Part shown: in pieces, positions 10,001-17,479 of the stretch | How the letters are laid out: the number at the start of each line of letters is the position of its first letter | Numbering within the stretch: the stretch's first letter is position 1 | DNA from: Ichthyosporea sp. XGB-2017a | Lineage: Eukaryota; Opisthokonta; Ichthyosporea | DNA: 22,245 bases | Direction of reading: 5' to 3' | NCBI GenBank assembly: GCA_002811675.1 | Contig: PDIM01010459.1 | Coordinates: 1 to 22,245, forward strand | Made by a program: the position numbers and the translations under genes | Notes under the pieces: generated by a model | Told to the model about the DNA's origin: nothing | What the model saw: only the letters and a program-made list of their open reading frames with translations | Databases searched by the model: none

Positions 10001-10623
10001 AGCCGTTGAAGATGTGCAGTGCGTGGGGGAAAATGGATTGTGGCCCTTTGGAAGACAACCACTACCTACCTTGCCGAAAAACATATCTGAGTGGTTGTAA
10101 TCAACATCGGTGCTGCAGCAGCCCTGGGGGCAAATGTAAAGTGGCCACGGATTGTTGCGACCCAGACTCTCACGCAGGGGAAAAGCTAATGCGATGCGTG
10201 GACTACAAGGGAGGGAATCACTTTGGTACTTGTCAATTGAAAGGAAATGACAGCAGAGTAAATAACTCGAAGGTCAAGGAGATGAGTTCCCAAGAAACAG
10301 GCGATAAAAACGCCACAAGGCACACTGCTGCTGTAACAGTGGGTTCTTTAGATGAAAAGGCTGGGGCGGGGAAAGTCGAGTTGCCCAAGTCTGCGGCAAT
10401 GACCAAGGGCAAGGCAGCACACTCCCCCACCACTGATGACGATGACGAGGAAGAGGATGAGGATGATAACCCCGCTGAGCAACAGCTGCTGAAGAAGAAC
10501 AGACTGTTGGAAGAAAAGGAAGACGAAGACCGTAGTGACTCTTCCATCCTTTATAAGCAACTCTCTGTCACAAGTACCCTCGTTGCTGTTCTTTCCTCCA
10601 CTCTGTTGGTCCTATATCTCTAA
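7003..10623 (+). CDS. Large secreted or GPI-anchored disordered protein with Cys-rich module
   Basis: The protein has 1206 residues and I recognise no family. The ATG at 7003 has a good context (CACCATGAAG) and begins a signal peptide with its hydrophobic core near residues 15-30. Most of the chain is low-complexity and rich in Pro, Glu, Lys, Gln and Ser. A perfect tandem repeat of 31 residues occupies 253-283 and 284-314. A short motif of the type hxxLFxxP recurs, for example at 60-68, 276-284, 307-315, 343-350, 428-435 and 673-682. A His-rich patch is at 543-553, and basic clusters that could be protease sites are near 736-746. A module with 14 cysteines spans 976-1077 and looks disulfide-bonded. 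An acidic run is at 1145-1155. The C-terminal 20 residues are hydrophobic and end the protein, as in GPI-attachment signals, although a tail anchor is possible. A surface or extracellular matrix role is inferred, not shown. Confidence 0.85.
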   Translation: MKGDNYTHRQVLGAVSPLPLLLLVLIAAASHTSASPHPNLFEDMAKGQTWQDIADQSSSMLGSLFDMPVGNSPLPGDKDPSQAQEEIVTVNMAPLTAMGEQASGSSTPLSGMEQYLDQLIDANIDGSQIANEDNAVELLEKKIKEDSDVHKALLSKKPPSPLVSPTMSNLAMDAEESVESYNPPTVQANMASPSFTVPIIGSSTQTQNSPAAAAPPQREGNGQSRVSDYPQDYAEDAPVMNEVSNSIVEQKQPERKTPAPVESNLGGNAANNIGSMLGNLFQEPERKTPAPVESNLGGNAANNIGSMLGNLFQEPDKNVHKSEVVNVPVGQPKAESQKPTEFLESLFGKPSYPVPNNGPLGAFNKEEEQAPTEPQDLQNVLNSAMANVLEAQQATKTALQGQPESKPSTSEISNASNNSPSIDSLSKLMGLFSQPDSQPSPIEHKNVNEPTLGKPSALFDEEEGMGKFHGKSEHGSSEVVGIVGHAPVTKEVDAGKQENGPYNEMTLPGGLTNMQDLMSAMGESLPEPKKHASQQSAGTGKPHHHKGKKHHPHRPEKTEDVEDRSYEKEQNISESPKSPVDWRTEEQPLADSTPMKHPVTEPESVRKIVAEPLGQRQPLAEPQKPQTPFPSDMKAQSSEVLSKDTQTTPSMAPLAKKGNGELNNGVSGLAKSLYDSLFQVNPAENQNNYALGENISKVEAGDGLREENKVPAHEDSGILDWMLPDFAKDLLQETPRTKNRKQKRPKLKVKVPGQSEVEEQEVKQESLAEDIELTSSQKSTKDKEALELQKPKDKVVATDEGVNAHITLHKEADNPTHVIIPGYEVVREKDPLKDLTEDEVMQAITEFHAKKMQGKKKEQFANGEPKQPTAEMKPMKKRKNRIMKNKNPLDNDGESMEKDDVVDVQGSLSKEEEVYSGPSMAVKKEEVQKKEVEKTEVEKKGTVKPSQTQPASEENTSTSASDRESAATGLVTGSNCSKDSECPRGRCMTVVPAAKDTNNKPLKMCSAWGKMDCGPLEDNHYLPCRKTYLSGCNQHRCCSSPGGKCKVATDCCDPDSHAGEKLMRCVDYKGGNHFGTCQLKGNDSRVNNSKVKEMSSQETGDKNATRHTAAVTVGSLDEKAGAGKVELPKSAAMTKGKAAHSPTTDDDDEEEDEDDNPAEQQLLKKNRLLEEKEDEDRSDSSILYKQLSVTSTLVAVLSSTLLVLYL
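7759..7944 (+). repeat. Perfect 2 x 93-bp in-frame tandem repeat
   Basis: The 93-base unit at 7759-7851 is repeated exactly at 7852-7944, adding 31 residues to the protein without shifting the frame. Identity extends two bases before and about five bases beyond the two units. Complete identity, synonymous sites included, points to a recent duplication or continuing unequal exchange. Confidence 0.95.
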
Positions 10624-10747
10624 AACCTCCCTTAGCTTCTTTTTTCCCGCTTATATCAACCACAATATGCCATTCTGTTCATATTTTTTAGATATCCCCC
10701 CTCCATTTCTTCCCTCTATTGTTTTTGGCCAGCAAATATAATAATTA

Positions 10748-10753
10748 AATAAA
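10748..10753 (+). terminator. Polyadenylation signal of the 1206-residue gene
   Basis: AATAAA lies 125 bases after the TAA stop at 10621-10623. It is close to the opposite-strand signal at 10829-10834 of the convergent small membrane-protein gene. Confidence 0.55.
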
Positions 10754-10828
10754 TAATATACATAAAAACAAAAGATAAAAAAGAGCGCACAAGACCACAA
10801 ATTGTTTCAAACACAACATCCCCACTTC

Positions 10829-10834
10829 TTTATT
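10829..10834 (-). terminator. Polyadenylation signal of the 69-residue membrane protein gene
   Basis: TTTATT on the plus strand reads AATAAA on the minus strand, 154 bases beyond the stop at 10988. The intervening DNA includes an AG dinucleotide run at 10905-10926 that would lie in the 3' UTR. Confidence 0.45.
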
Positions 10835-10904
10835 CTATATTCCATTTAGGCCGATATATATAACAGCCGGTTCATTCTAGTCAGTGGTGGTGACAGGGCT
10901 AGTA

Positions 10905-10926
10905 AGAGAGAGAGAGAGAGAGAGAG
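10905..10926 (+). repeat. AG dinucleotide microsatellite
   Basis: An uninterrupted AG run of 22 bases lies in the convergent intergenic region. Similar runs occur at 11726-11743, in the 5' leader of the 644-residue gene, and at about 21499-21529, just after the C9orf78-like gene. Confidence 0.9.
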
Positions 10927-10987
10927 TTGCCGAAGTGAAAGAGGAAGAGGAGTGGACTAGAAAGGGAGGATGGAGTTCATTCATTAA

Positions 10988-11197
10988 TTAATATCCATAT
11001 TCCAAGTCTGCTCTTTTTGTTGTGCCTTCTGCCACCATGACGTAGATGATAATGACTACACAGAGGATGGCCACGAGGATTCCGCCAAAGTACACGGCCA
11101 GGGTGAGATAAGAGTTCTTCCCCTTGGTGGAGAGCATGGAGTTTGCGGGCTCATTGCCCAGAGATTGATTATGGTTGTGAGAGCGATCAAAACCCAT
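10988..11197 (-). CDS. Small single-pass membrane protein, unknown
   Basis: This 69-residue reading frame starts at ATG 11197-11195 in a good context (AGCAGCATGGG). About 30 polar residues are followed by one strongly hydrophobic segment at about 31-55 (YLTLAVYFGG... through ...IIIYVMV), then a short charged tail ending in EYGY. The charge pattern does not firmly settle the orientation. There is no cleavable signal peptide before the segment, so it would be inserted as a signal anchor or tail-proximal anchor. No family is recognised. It converges on the 1206-residue gene and diverges from the 644-residue gene, with a polyA signal about 150 bp downstream. I see no TATA box at the spacing used by other genes here. 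It is probably a real gene because of its clean membrane-protein design, but the short length keeps confidence moderate. Confidence 0.55.
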   Translation of the reverse strand: MGFDRSHNHNQSLGNEPANSMLSTKGKNSYLTLAVYFGGILVAILCVVIIIYVMVAEGTTKRADLEYGY

Positions 11198-11823
11198 GCT
11201 GCTGTTTTTTTTTAAAAAGAAACAATAAAGTTACTGTAGAGTGATAAAGTTGACTGAAATAGACCGAGAACGGAAGATTGGACTGACAATGATTTCGGAT
11301 GTTTCCAAGTTATTTCGAGATAATTGGTTATTTGAACAATTCAAATGAAAAAAAAAATGACAAAAAAGAAAAAGAAAAAAACTATTTGGGAATTTCTGGC
11401 ACAAAGAAAAAATAGGCAGAGAAACATAAAACACCAAAAAAAAAGGATGGTTGTCAAGGAAATGCGCTGCGGTAAAATACCCGTGTTTTGTGGAGGTGAC
11501 CCTTGCCCCTAGCCCTGGACCAGAGTGGAAGGGGGTTATGTATGGAGAGCCCATAGACAAGGGACCAGGCACAGGGAGGCTCCCTAGCAACCATACTCCC
11601 CCGAGGGAATTAAATAGAGGCTCGGATATTGGGGAGTGCGACTATGTTAATGCAGCAGAGACAGAGGTCAGAGAGAGTGGAGAGAGAGGTGCTCTTATAG
11701 ACAGCCACAGGGGTCAGGGACTCATGAGAGAGAGAGAGAGAGACCCTAGGAGAAGAAGAAGACGAAGAGGAATCAATCACGGATATTCGTAGCAAGTCAG
11801 AGAGAGGGGAGCCTACAGCAGAC
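11198..11823. other. Divergent intergenic region
   Basis: It separates the 69-residue gene (minus) from the 644-residue gene (plus) and should contain both promoters. A-rich stretches lie near 11347-11445. A TATA-like AATTAAATAG is at 11608-11616 for the plus gene, and AG repeats at 11726-11743 precede its ATG. Open frames here lack ATG starts or domains. Confidence 0.45.
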
Positions 11824-13758
11824 ATGGAAGGGAGACGCAGATCAGAGCGAGATAATTGTGTATTAAAGGTGGTGGTGACTGTAGCGTTGGTGTTGCTTGG
11901 GACGTGTCTAGTGGTGGAGAGGGCAGAAGGGGGAAAGATTGTCATTCAAGGGATCTCTGTACTGCCCCTCAACTATCCAATATCGTCCGCCTCTTCCTTC
12001 AACAGCATAGCACAGGCTAGCGATGATCTCTATCGCAGTACGGTCTCGGGTGGGGTGGATCAAGGGAGCGCGGCTGCCCGAATCCGTGCCCAACAGGCCC
12101 AGCAGGAGAGGGAGCTGGCCGGGGGGGAGGACACAGACGCGCAATTGGGCGTTGTGGGTGATCTCGAGCAGTCCTTTCTGTTGAAAGAAGCAAAACAGTT
12201 TTCCGGGGATCGCATGAGGGATAAGATTATCAGTACTACACCCAATTCCTGGCTCCTCTACGGCCTCCTCCACTCTGCCCAGCTGCGGGAGGACCGCGCC
12301 CGGAAGGAGCGCTTCCTCCCCATCCAATATCTGGACCAGTATAGTCAAGTCCTCTTCAAGTCTGGTGGACCATTGTGGTCACCCGAGGACGAGCTGCCCA
12401 CCCCAGAGCCAGGCACTGAGGACTCCAACCTTTCCGGGAAGCGCCTAGAGGACTATGAGAAAAGACAGGAAATCGAAAAGGATAATCTCCTCCAGGGAAT
12501 TGTCGAAGCGACGGGGGCGAAAGCGTTTATTCCTGGTGCCGGGCTGGGAAATGCTGTACAGGCCGCTGCTTCACTTAACAAACGGAGACAGGACCAATTG
12601 TACGAAAAGTACTACCTCCAATACGCGGTGCTTTCCGAGTCAGCCGCAGAGACGCTGCAGAGGTATCCCCACGCGGCCATGTTATTGTGTCGCCATATCG
12701 CCAACCCAGAGGGCATTCCTCTCTTCCCCGCCCAGTCTCGCTATCTGACCCTCAAGTCCGTGTCAGTGCATCGCGATGTCCTCAAGCCAAACCCACTGCC
12801 TGGAGCCCCCAGCGATGGACAGCAGCGCAATGATAGGCGCAAAAAAGTCCTGGATATGGTGCGATCACAATCACGGCCAATGGCGGAGGGGAAACAGAGT
12901 CCTCTAAGGTTTAAGAAGCACAATCCAGCCTCGTTTGATCCTCGAGTGTACTGGGCAATTCAAGTTGAGGACCCCGAACAGTCAGTATTCTCCCTTGGAA
13001 TGACATTTGGCACAAACCTCAAAACTCACATTGTGCGCCCTCACGCTTCCAATGTGCTGTTTCCTTCTCAGAAGCGGCGTTTGGACAGTGCGATGCGGGA
13101 CTGGGAACTGGATGGAGAAGCCGCCTTCAGTCGCTACCCTGATATTGACATTCGCCAGGACTATGTGGCGGTACCCTATGGACGAGGCCCATGCCAACTG
13201 TCTGCGTTCCATCCCGTCCATCCATCCAGCGCCCGAGTCCTTGTGGACCACCCGCCTCCCTCTGTCAATGACATCCCAAGAATTTTCATTCTCCACCACA
13301 TCAGACCATTCCTTCCAGCTATCCCCTCTGGGGTAAGCAGCTCAGACGCGACCACGTATGCATCGAGCCCAAAGTTGAAGACTGGCATGCTTGGGGGGGA
13401 TCAGTCCATGTGGTGGTCCCGGGGAGGCGTCCAGGTGACAGGAGAGATGCTGGAGTCAGAACTGGTTGAGGCTGTGGGAAGGTTCCAGAAGAAGCAGCGA
13501 TACACTGGGGATGTACTGGAAGACATAATGCCCGATGAGAAGGAGGACAAGACTGACGAGGGTGATATTGAGGGTGATGAAGGAAGTGACTCTTCAGCAG
13601 GCTCCTCCTCCTCAAAGTCTTCCAAGCCCTGGACGAGTACAAGCCTGGGGGATGTTCTTTCCAGCGTGTTCACTCGCGTGTTCAAGAATGTTGGAGATAA
13701 ATTCCCCAACCCCAAAAAAGAAATTCGAGTTTTGGCGGATAAGAACACCTGGAAATGA
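11824..13758 (+). CDS. Secreted or signal-anchored protein of unknown family
   Basis: The protein has 644 residues. The ATG at 11824 (AGACATGGAA) is followed by a basic N-terminus (EGRRRSER) and a hydrophobic segment at about 13-31, which is either a signal peptide cleaved near ERAEG or a type II signal anchor. The rest is mostly hydrophilic with a folded-looking middle (about 100-530) containing sections rich in Tyr, Pro, His and aromatic residues, such as YVAVPYGRGPCQL and IFILHHIRPFLP. Residues 566-607 are acidic and then serine-rich, probably a disordered linker. The C-terminal 40 residues look amphipathic (SSVFTRVFKNVGDKF). There are few cysteines and no catalytic motif I recognise. Coding GC is higher than in the flanking DNA. 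An AATAAA 16 nt after the stop suggests a very short 3' UTR. The gene is convincing; its role is unknown. Confidence 0.85.
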   Translation: MEGRRRSERDNCVLKVVVTVALVLLGTCLVVERAEGGKIVIQGISVLPLNYPISSASSFNSIAQASDDLYRSTVSGGVDQGSAAARIRAQQAQQERELAGGEDTDAQLGVVGDLEQSFLLKEAKQFSGDRMRDKIISTTPNSWLLYGLLHSAQLREDRARKERFLPIQYLDQYSQVLFKSGGPLWSPEDELPTPEPGTEDSNLSGKRLEDYEKRQEIEKDNLLQGIVEATGAKAFIPGAGLGNAVQAAASLNKRRQDQLYEKYYLQYAVLSESAAETLQRYPHAAMLLCRHIANPEGIPLFPAQSRYLTLKSVSVHRDVLKPNPLPGAPSDGQQRNDRRKKVLDMVRSQSRPMAEGKQSPLRFKKHNPASFDPRVYWAIQVEDPEQSVFSLGMTFGTNLKTHIVRPHASNVLFPSQKRRLDSAMRDWELDGEAAFSRYPDIDIRQDYVAVPYGRGPCQLSAFHPVHPSSARVLVDHPPPSVNDIPRIFILHHIRPFLPAIPSGVSSSDATTYASSPKLKTGMLGGDQSMWWSRGGVQVTGEMLESELVEAVGRFQKKQRYTGDVLEDIMPDEKEDKTDEGDIEGDEGSDSSAGSSSSKSSKPWTSTSLGDVLSSVFTRVFKNVGDKFPNPKKEIRVLADKNTWK

Positions 13759-14306
13759 AGAATGAAAAGGTTAAATAAACACGTCTAAGCAATATCAAGC
13801 GATAATTCAAAAGACAATAGAAGACGCAGAAAGAGGATAAAGTTTCTAAAGATAAGCGTTTATACAAAAAATAATAGTAATGCAATTGTACATGACAACA
13901 GACACACTAAGAATAGATAGAATAGATTTTCAGATAAGATAAGAGAGTGTGCGTATCAAGAGATGATGGAATGGGACATGAATCAATGGACAGGAGGAGT
14001 GATAGTGTATACAATAAAATAAGAATGATAATAATAACAATAGTAGTAAAAAGGGACTCCAACCAAAAACAAAAACAAAAAAGATAGCAAGAACGACTAA
14101 GAAACACTCCTCCACGTGGTGGGTAACTCCATCTTCCTTCCCTCTCTTTCTTTTTCTTTGTCAAGGAGGGGTACCGGGGGTTCTGTGTTAAGTTTTTGTG
14201 TGGGTCTGTGTTAGCAATGCTTGGGGGAGGGGCCAAGGGAGAAGACTGTCTGTAGTGACGTGTAATAAAGCCTCCCATCCCCCCTCTCTCTCTCCCTCCA
14301 CTTCAC
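13759..14306. other. Convergent intergenic region
   Basis: It lies between the stops of the 644-residue gene (plus) and the 73-residue gene (minus). It contains the polyA signal at 13774-13779, A-rich DNA with GATA-like repeats near 13911-13945, and no gene. No AATAAA on the minus strand is evident for the 73-residue gene. Confidence 0.5.
13774..13779 (+). terminator. Polyadenylation signal of the 644-residue gene
   Basis: AATAAA begins 16 bases after the TGA stop at 13756-13758. Confidence 0.6.
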
Positions 14307-14528
14307 TTAACACTGCCACAGGGGCACCTCGTACTCGTCATGGCAGTGGATCTGCGCCTTCCAGTGGCACGAAGCCACAGGCACTTCAGCAACAGTCTCT
14401 GTCTTCTTCACGTCCTCCTTGGGTTGCTGCATCTTCTTCACCTGCTCAGTCTGTTCCTTCAGACCCTTCACAGGGGCACTTCCAAGCACGTGCTGGTCAG
14501 GGGTGTTGATAATCTCGTATGATGGCAT
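14307..14528 (-). CDS. Small hydrophilic protein, unknown
   Basis: The protein has 73 residues, from ATG 14528-14526 to the TAA at 14307. It is hydrophilic with a Lys/Glu/Gln-rich helical middle (about 22-45) and a C-terminal part containing three cysteines and two histidines (SCHWKAQIHCHDEY, then a final LWQC), which could bind a metal, although this is speculative. There is no signal peptide or membrane segment, and no family is recognised. Its best support is the promoter: a TATAAATA element on the same strand lies 139 bp before the ATG, the spacing seen for the lipase-like genes at 17340 and 18964. I therefore prefer a real small gene to a chance reading frame. Confidence 0.55.
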   Translation of the reverse strand: MPSYEIINTPDQHVLGSAPVKGLKEQTEQVKKMQQPKEDVKKTETVAEVPVASCHWKAQIHCHDEYEVPLWQC

Positions 14529-14666
14529 AACTATGAATTGATTTTAAAACCAACAACAAAAATTAGAAATCTGATTTCTTTCTTTCTTTTTAGATTTGAC
14601 TTCTGGTGTTTTACAAACTCAACTTCACTTTATGAAATTTTTCTGCTTTTGTGCATTAAAATTTGA

Positions 14667-14674
14667 TATTTATA
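14667..14674 (-). promoter_or_regulatory. TATA box of the 73-residue gene
   Basis: The plus-strand TATTTATA reads TATAAATA on the minus strand, 139 bp upstream of the ATG at 14528. Element and spacing match the promoter at 17480-17487. Confidence 0.5.
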
Positions 14675-15022
14675 GCAAATTAAAAGAAACCAAACAGCTG
14701 TTGTTGTCGATGAATTTCTTAATTCTGTGTAATTTTGTTCATTTTCACATGTACATTAAGACTTTCATGAAAAGATCCAATTATTCTCATAAAGCACTGC
14801 ACCCACTTTGTCAAAACTCCGATGATTTATCACACTTGATTCCATCAATCCCTCATGTCTAGCAGCTCAGCTACAAGTTTGATTCATCTCCATATTAATT
14901 ATTATCCCCTCACCACACCTCTCTACCCCCTCATCCTCCCTGCTAAAACTCTCGTCATCTGTACAATCACCGACTTCTTCTCCTTCTCCTTGATCCTTCC
15001 ATGCATGTGTGTGGATGTGTCT

Positions 15023-15087
15023 TAATTACTCTTTCAGAGTACCTCCTCCCGCCTCGATGGGACGGGCGATAAAACAGCGAAGTTATC
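15023..15087. repeat. Dispersed module, copy A
   Basis: TAATTAC at 15023-15029 is followed 42 bp after its start by GGCGATAAAACAGCGAAGTT (15065-15084). Copy B at 15453 has the same two blocks at nearly the same spacing. The intervening bases are not conserved, which fits a functional bipartite element better than a simple duplication. Confidence 0.4.
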
Positions 15088-15139
15088 ACACAGGGAGTCT
15101 ATAGTGCAAGAATCCTCTCTAATGGCAGTCCATGTGCTC

Positions 15140-15147
15140 TATTTATA
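15140..15147 (-). promoter_or_regulatory. Orphan TATA box
   Basis: The minus-strand TATAAATA is followed at 134-138 bp by two overlapping ATG codons (15006-15004 and 15002-15000). The first opens a frame of only 27 codons (MHGRIKEKEKK...) and the second one of 11. It may drive a micro-ORF, a spliced gene whose later exons I cannot recognise, or a non-coding RNA. It could also be chance in AT-rich DNA. Confidence 0.3.
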
Positions 15148-15452
15148 TATCAGATCCTCCACCAGAAAAGAGCCATTGCATTGGAATTTTTTGCCTTTTT
15201 TCTTTTCTTTTCATTATAAAAAAACCGGTTTTCTCTTCAATTCCCGCTTCGCGGATTTTCAAAAAGTCACATTTCACATTTGTTTGCTTCATGTTTTCAT
15301 CAAATTAAAATGTTCAAAATCAAGTCGATAATTTCCAAATATGAGATAGACAGCTGCCGCCTCATTCGTTGAAAAAAGTGCGCATGTAAGGCCAAGCACA
15401 TTTGATTGCGCACAGCTTATATTTTGTTTTGGAAAGTTAGTACTGGACTATA

Positions 15453-15518
15453 TAATTACCAATGACCCTGACTCTATCGCTTACCAAAGGAGGAGAGGCG
15501 ATAAAACATCAAAGTTGT
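15453..15518. repeat. Dispersed module, copy B
   Basis: TAATTAC at 15453-15459 and GGCGATAAAACATCAAAGTT at 15497-15516 repeat the blocks of copy A with two mismatches in the 20-base block. The module is bracketed by the near-identical 15-mers at 15409-15423 and 15579-15593 (14 of 15 bases). Confidence 0.4.
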
Positions 15519-16135
15519 TGGCCATGGGGTCAGGGCCTTTGGATGCGTGGGAGGTGTGAGAAAAGTTGAACTAAAAGACGCACAGCTGATATTGCAAGGT
15601 GATTGGATACAAAGGCCGATCAAATAGAATGTTGTACCAAAGGATCATCAGTACAAAGGTAAGAAAAAGCAACCTGTTCCCACAAGCTGCCATGTGGATG
15701 TTAGAAGCAGCTTTTTGGTATCGTGTTTCAGTGAAAAAAGTGCAGCTGTTATATTCCTTTGTATGTGTGCTAGTTGCTCTTGCTTTGTACAAATGAATTA
15801 GATGGCAATACTAGATGGAAGTGTGCAATTTACTTCCGCATCTTGTGGTTCACAATTACCTGACAATTACAGTCATAAGTAATACTTTTAATCCGCCTGC
15901 TTTAAGAACAGCAAGGTGTTTATTTGTCAGAAGTGACGCATTCTGTGTGGTAATTATAGATCGAGTTGGCGGCCCTCTTCGCAATATTTCAATCAATACC
16001 AGCTTGCTTTGATGTTGCTTAAGCTGCTTGTGGTTGCTGTAGTGATAGTGAGTGCACTTTTAAATGTGCTATTTATAATTGTGTTAGGCTGGCAGGGATG
16101 TATCGAGTTTGTTTGGATATAGATGGATATAGATA

Positions 16136-16145
16136 TTTATTTATT
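16136..16145 (-). terminator. Polyadenylation signals of the lipase-like gene at 16231
   Basis: Two overlapping minus-strand AATAAA hexamers lie about 85-95 bases beyond the stop at 16231. Confidence 0.6.
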
Positions 16146-16230
16146 TAAAAGTTTCCCTGGTGTCTTCCTATAGATCAACCTTTACAACTGTGTCAATTAG
16201 CAAACTTGTGTGTGACCTTTTGAAGTGTTT

Positions 16231-17340
16231 TTAGTATCTTTTTGGCATGGGGCAACTACCATCCCAACCAGGGTACCAATCAGGGAAGACGGTTCCCGGC
16301 ACTCGAAGAATGTATTGCACATGGTCCACAAAGGAGCCCTTTCTCATTGGCAAGGAGTTGTGGCATGAAGTGGAGTCCTCGTTGTACTCGTCCTGGCACG
16401 TCTGCACGAATTTGTATTCCTTCTTCTCCTTGTCCACAGTCATGAGATACACTTCATGAGGCAGATGCAGGTAACCACCAGTCCTCATCCCAAACTTCTG
16501 TCCGGGAAGGAAAGGGACAATATCGTTGGTATCGGTCACTCGATAACATGTCGCAGTTGCTTTTTCCATAAAAAACAAAGCAAAGTCCCGATTGCCAACA
16601 CGAGGACTGCCAAATGTCACAAGTCGGTCCACATGAAAGCCATGGAGGATAAGATCCAGAGCACCCAGAGATGCCTGTGCTCCTCCCAGACTTAACCCAG
16701 TCACATACAGTTTGTATCCGGAGTACTTCCTCTGTGCCCGGGCAATCATCCCGATCAGTCGAGGCTGCAGCTTGTGCATGATGCTATTGTAGAACCCTTT
16801 GTGCACCATTATGTTCAGTCCGGGAGCCTCAATGCTCTTCCCGTGGCGGTCACGGATAGGAATCTTTGGGTAATTGGCATCTTCCAGCCAGTTGAGATAT
16901 GTATACGTGGGGCGATATACCACCACCAAGGCTTTGAGGCTTTTATCCAAGAAAAGCATCACCACAGACTGGTGGCTATAATCATGTACGAACCCAAGTA
17001 GCTCCACACCATTGTCCTTCTTCAGGCGAGAGCAGATGGTGCAGTTGAAGGCCCGTCTCTGGGTGTCATTGCAAGAGGCACTAGGGATATAAGTGTAGTA
17101 GGTAAAAGTCCGTGTGAGAGCTTCATCAAAGGGAGTCAGGGAAATGTACCGGTTGTAAGCTTTCCTCCATCGCCAATGGAACAGTTCATTGGGTCCTCTT
17201 GGATGGGCTGCATCTTGAGGAGCATGATCTTCATTGACTGGGGAAGCACTAACAACGACTCCTACTAGAACCAGTGAAAAGACAAGACACATTGAAGCCC
17301 GAGCCATGGGCGTGGGAAGAAAAGAAGCTGAAAACCCCAT
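16231..17340 (-). CDS. Secreted class 3 lipase-like protein, altered oxyanion motif
   Basis: The protein has 369 residues. The ATG at 17340 gives a signal peptide with hydrophobic core about 17-31; the ATG at residue 12 would serve equally well. The class 3 lipase fold is clear: nucleophile elbow GLSLGG at 215-220 with Ser217, FGSPRVGN at 243-250, likely catalytic Asp273 in NDIVPFLP and His340 in VDHVQY. Two positions depart from the family norm. The usual GHS is GLS, and the usual R-G-S/T oxyanion-loop motif reads R-P-T (143-145). Cysteines at 90, 100 and 103, and at 315 and 326, are shared with the neighbouring paralogue and suggest conserved disulfides. The sequence YNRYISL near residue 62 and CHNS at 326-329 are also shared. 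It lies head to tail with the gene at 17864-18964, probably after tandem duplication, and has its own TATA box 140 bp upstream. It is probably secreted; whether it is an active lipase or has a changed specificity is open. Confidence 0.92.
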   Translation of the reverse strand: MGFSASFLPTPMARASMCLVFSLVLVGVVVSASPVNEDHAPQDAAHPRGPNELFHWRWRKAYNRYISLTPFDEALTRTFTYYTYIPSASCNDTQRRAFNCTICSRLKKDNGVELLGFVHDYSHQSVVMLFLDKSLKALVVVYRPTYTYLNWLEDANYPKIPIRDRHGKSIEAPGLNIMVHKGFYNSIMHKLQPRLIGMIARAQRKYSGYKLYVTGLSLGGAQASLGALDLILHGFHVDRLVTFGSPRVGNRDFALFFMEKATATCYRVTDTNDIVPFLPGQKFGMRTGGYLHLPHEVYLMTVDKEKKEYKFVQTCQDEYNEDSTSCHNSLPMRKGSFVDHVQYILRVPGTVFPDWYPGWDGSCPMPKRY

Positions 17341-17479
17341 TTTAATGCGATTAAATAATGCAAAGGATAAAAAGTAAAATCCGAAGCAAAGTCCGCTTTG
17401 ATTTTGATGCTGCTCAGTGAATTAACAAGTTGACTTGTGAATCAAAGTGGATAAGAATATTCTATCCCTCTATCTATTG

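Larger units (their letters stand above)
14529..16230. other. Gene-poor region with short dispersed repeats
   Basis: No credible gene is seen over 1.7 kb. The region contains the 73-residue gene's TATA box (14667-14674), an orphan minus-strand TATAAATA (15140-15147), two related modules containing GCGATAAAACA (15023-15087 and 15453-15518), and repeated short words CGCACAGCTKATATT (15409-15423 and 15579-15593) and GAAAAAAGTGC (15371 and 15731). It ends with the polyA signals of the lipase-like gene at 16231. Confidence 0.5.

Noticed and set aside
11231-11590. 119-codon minus-strand frame upstream of the small membrane protein gene
   Set aside because: It opens with TTG and its Phe/Leu-rich segment comes from an A-rich tract read on the other strand.
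14596-14862. 88-codon plus-strand frame
   Set aside because: It opens with TTG, is AT-rich, and overlaps the promoter of the 73-residue gene.
15571-15796. Overlapping frames of about 65-73 codons on both strands
   Set aside because: Neither starts with ATG, and the region looks like repeat-bearing intergenic DNA.
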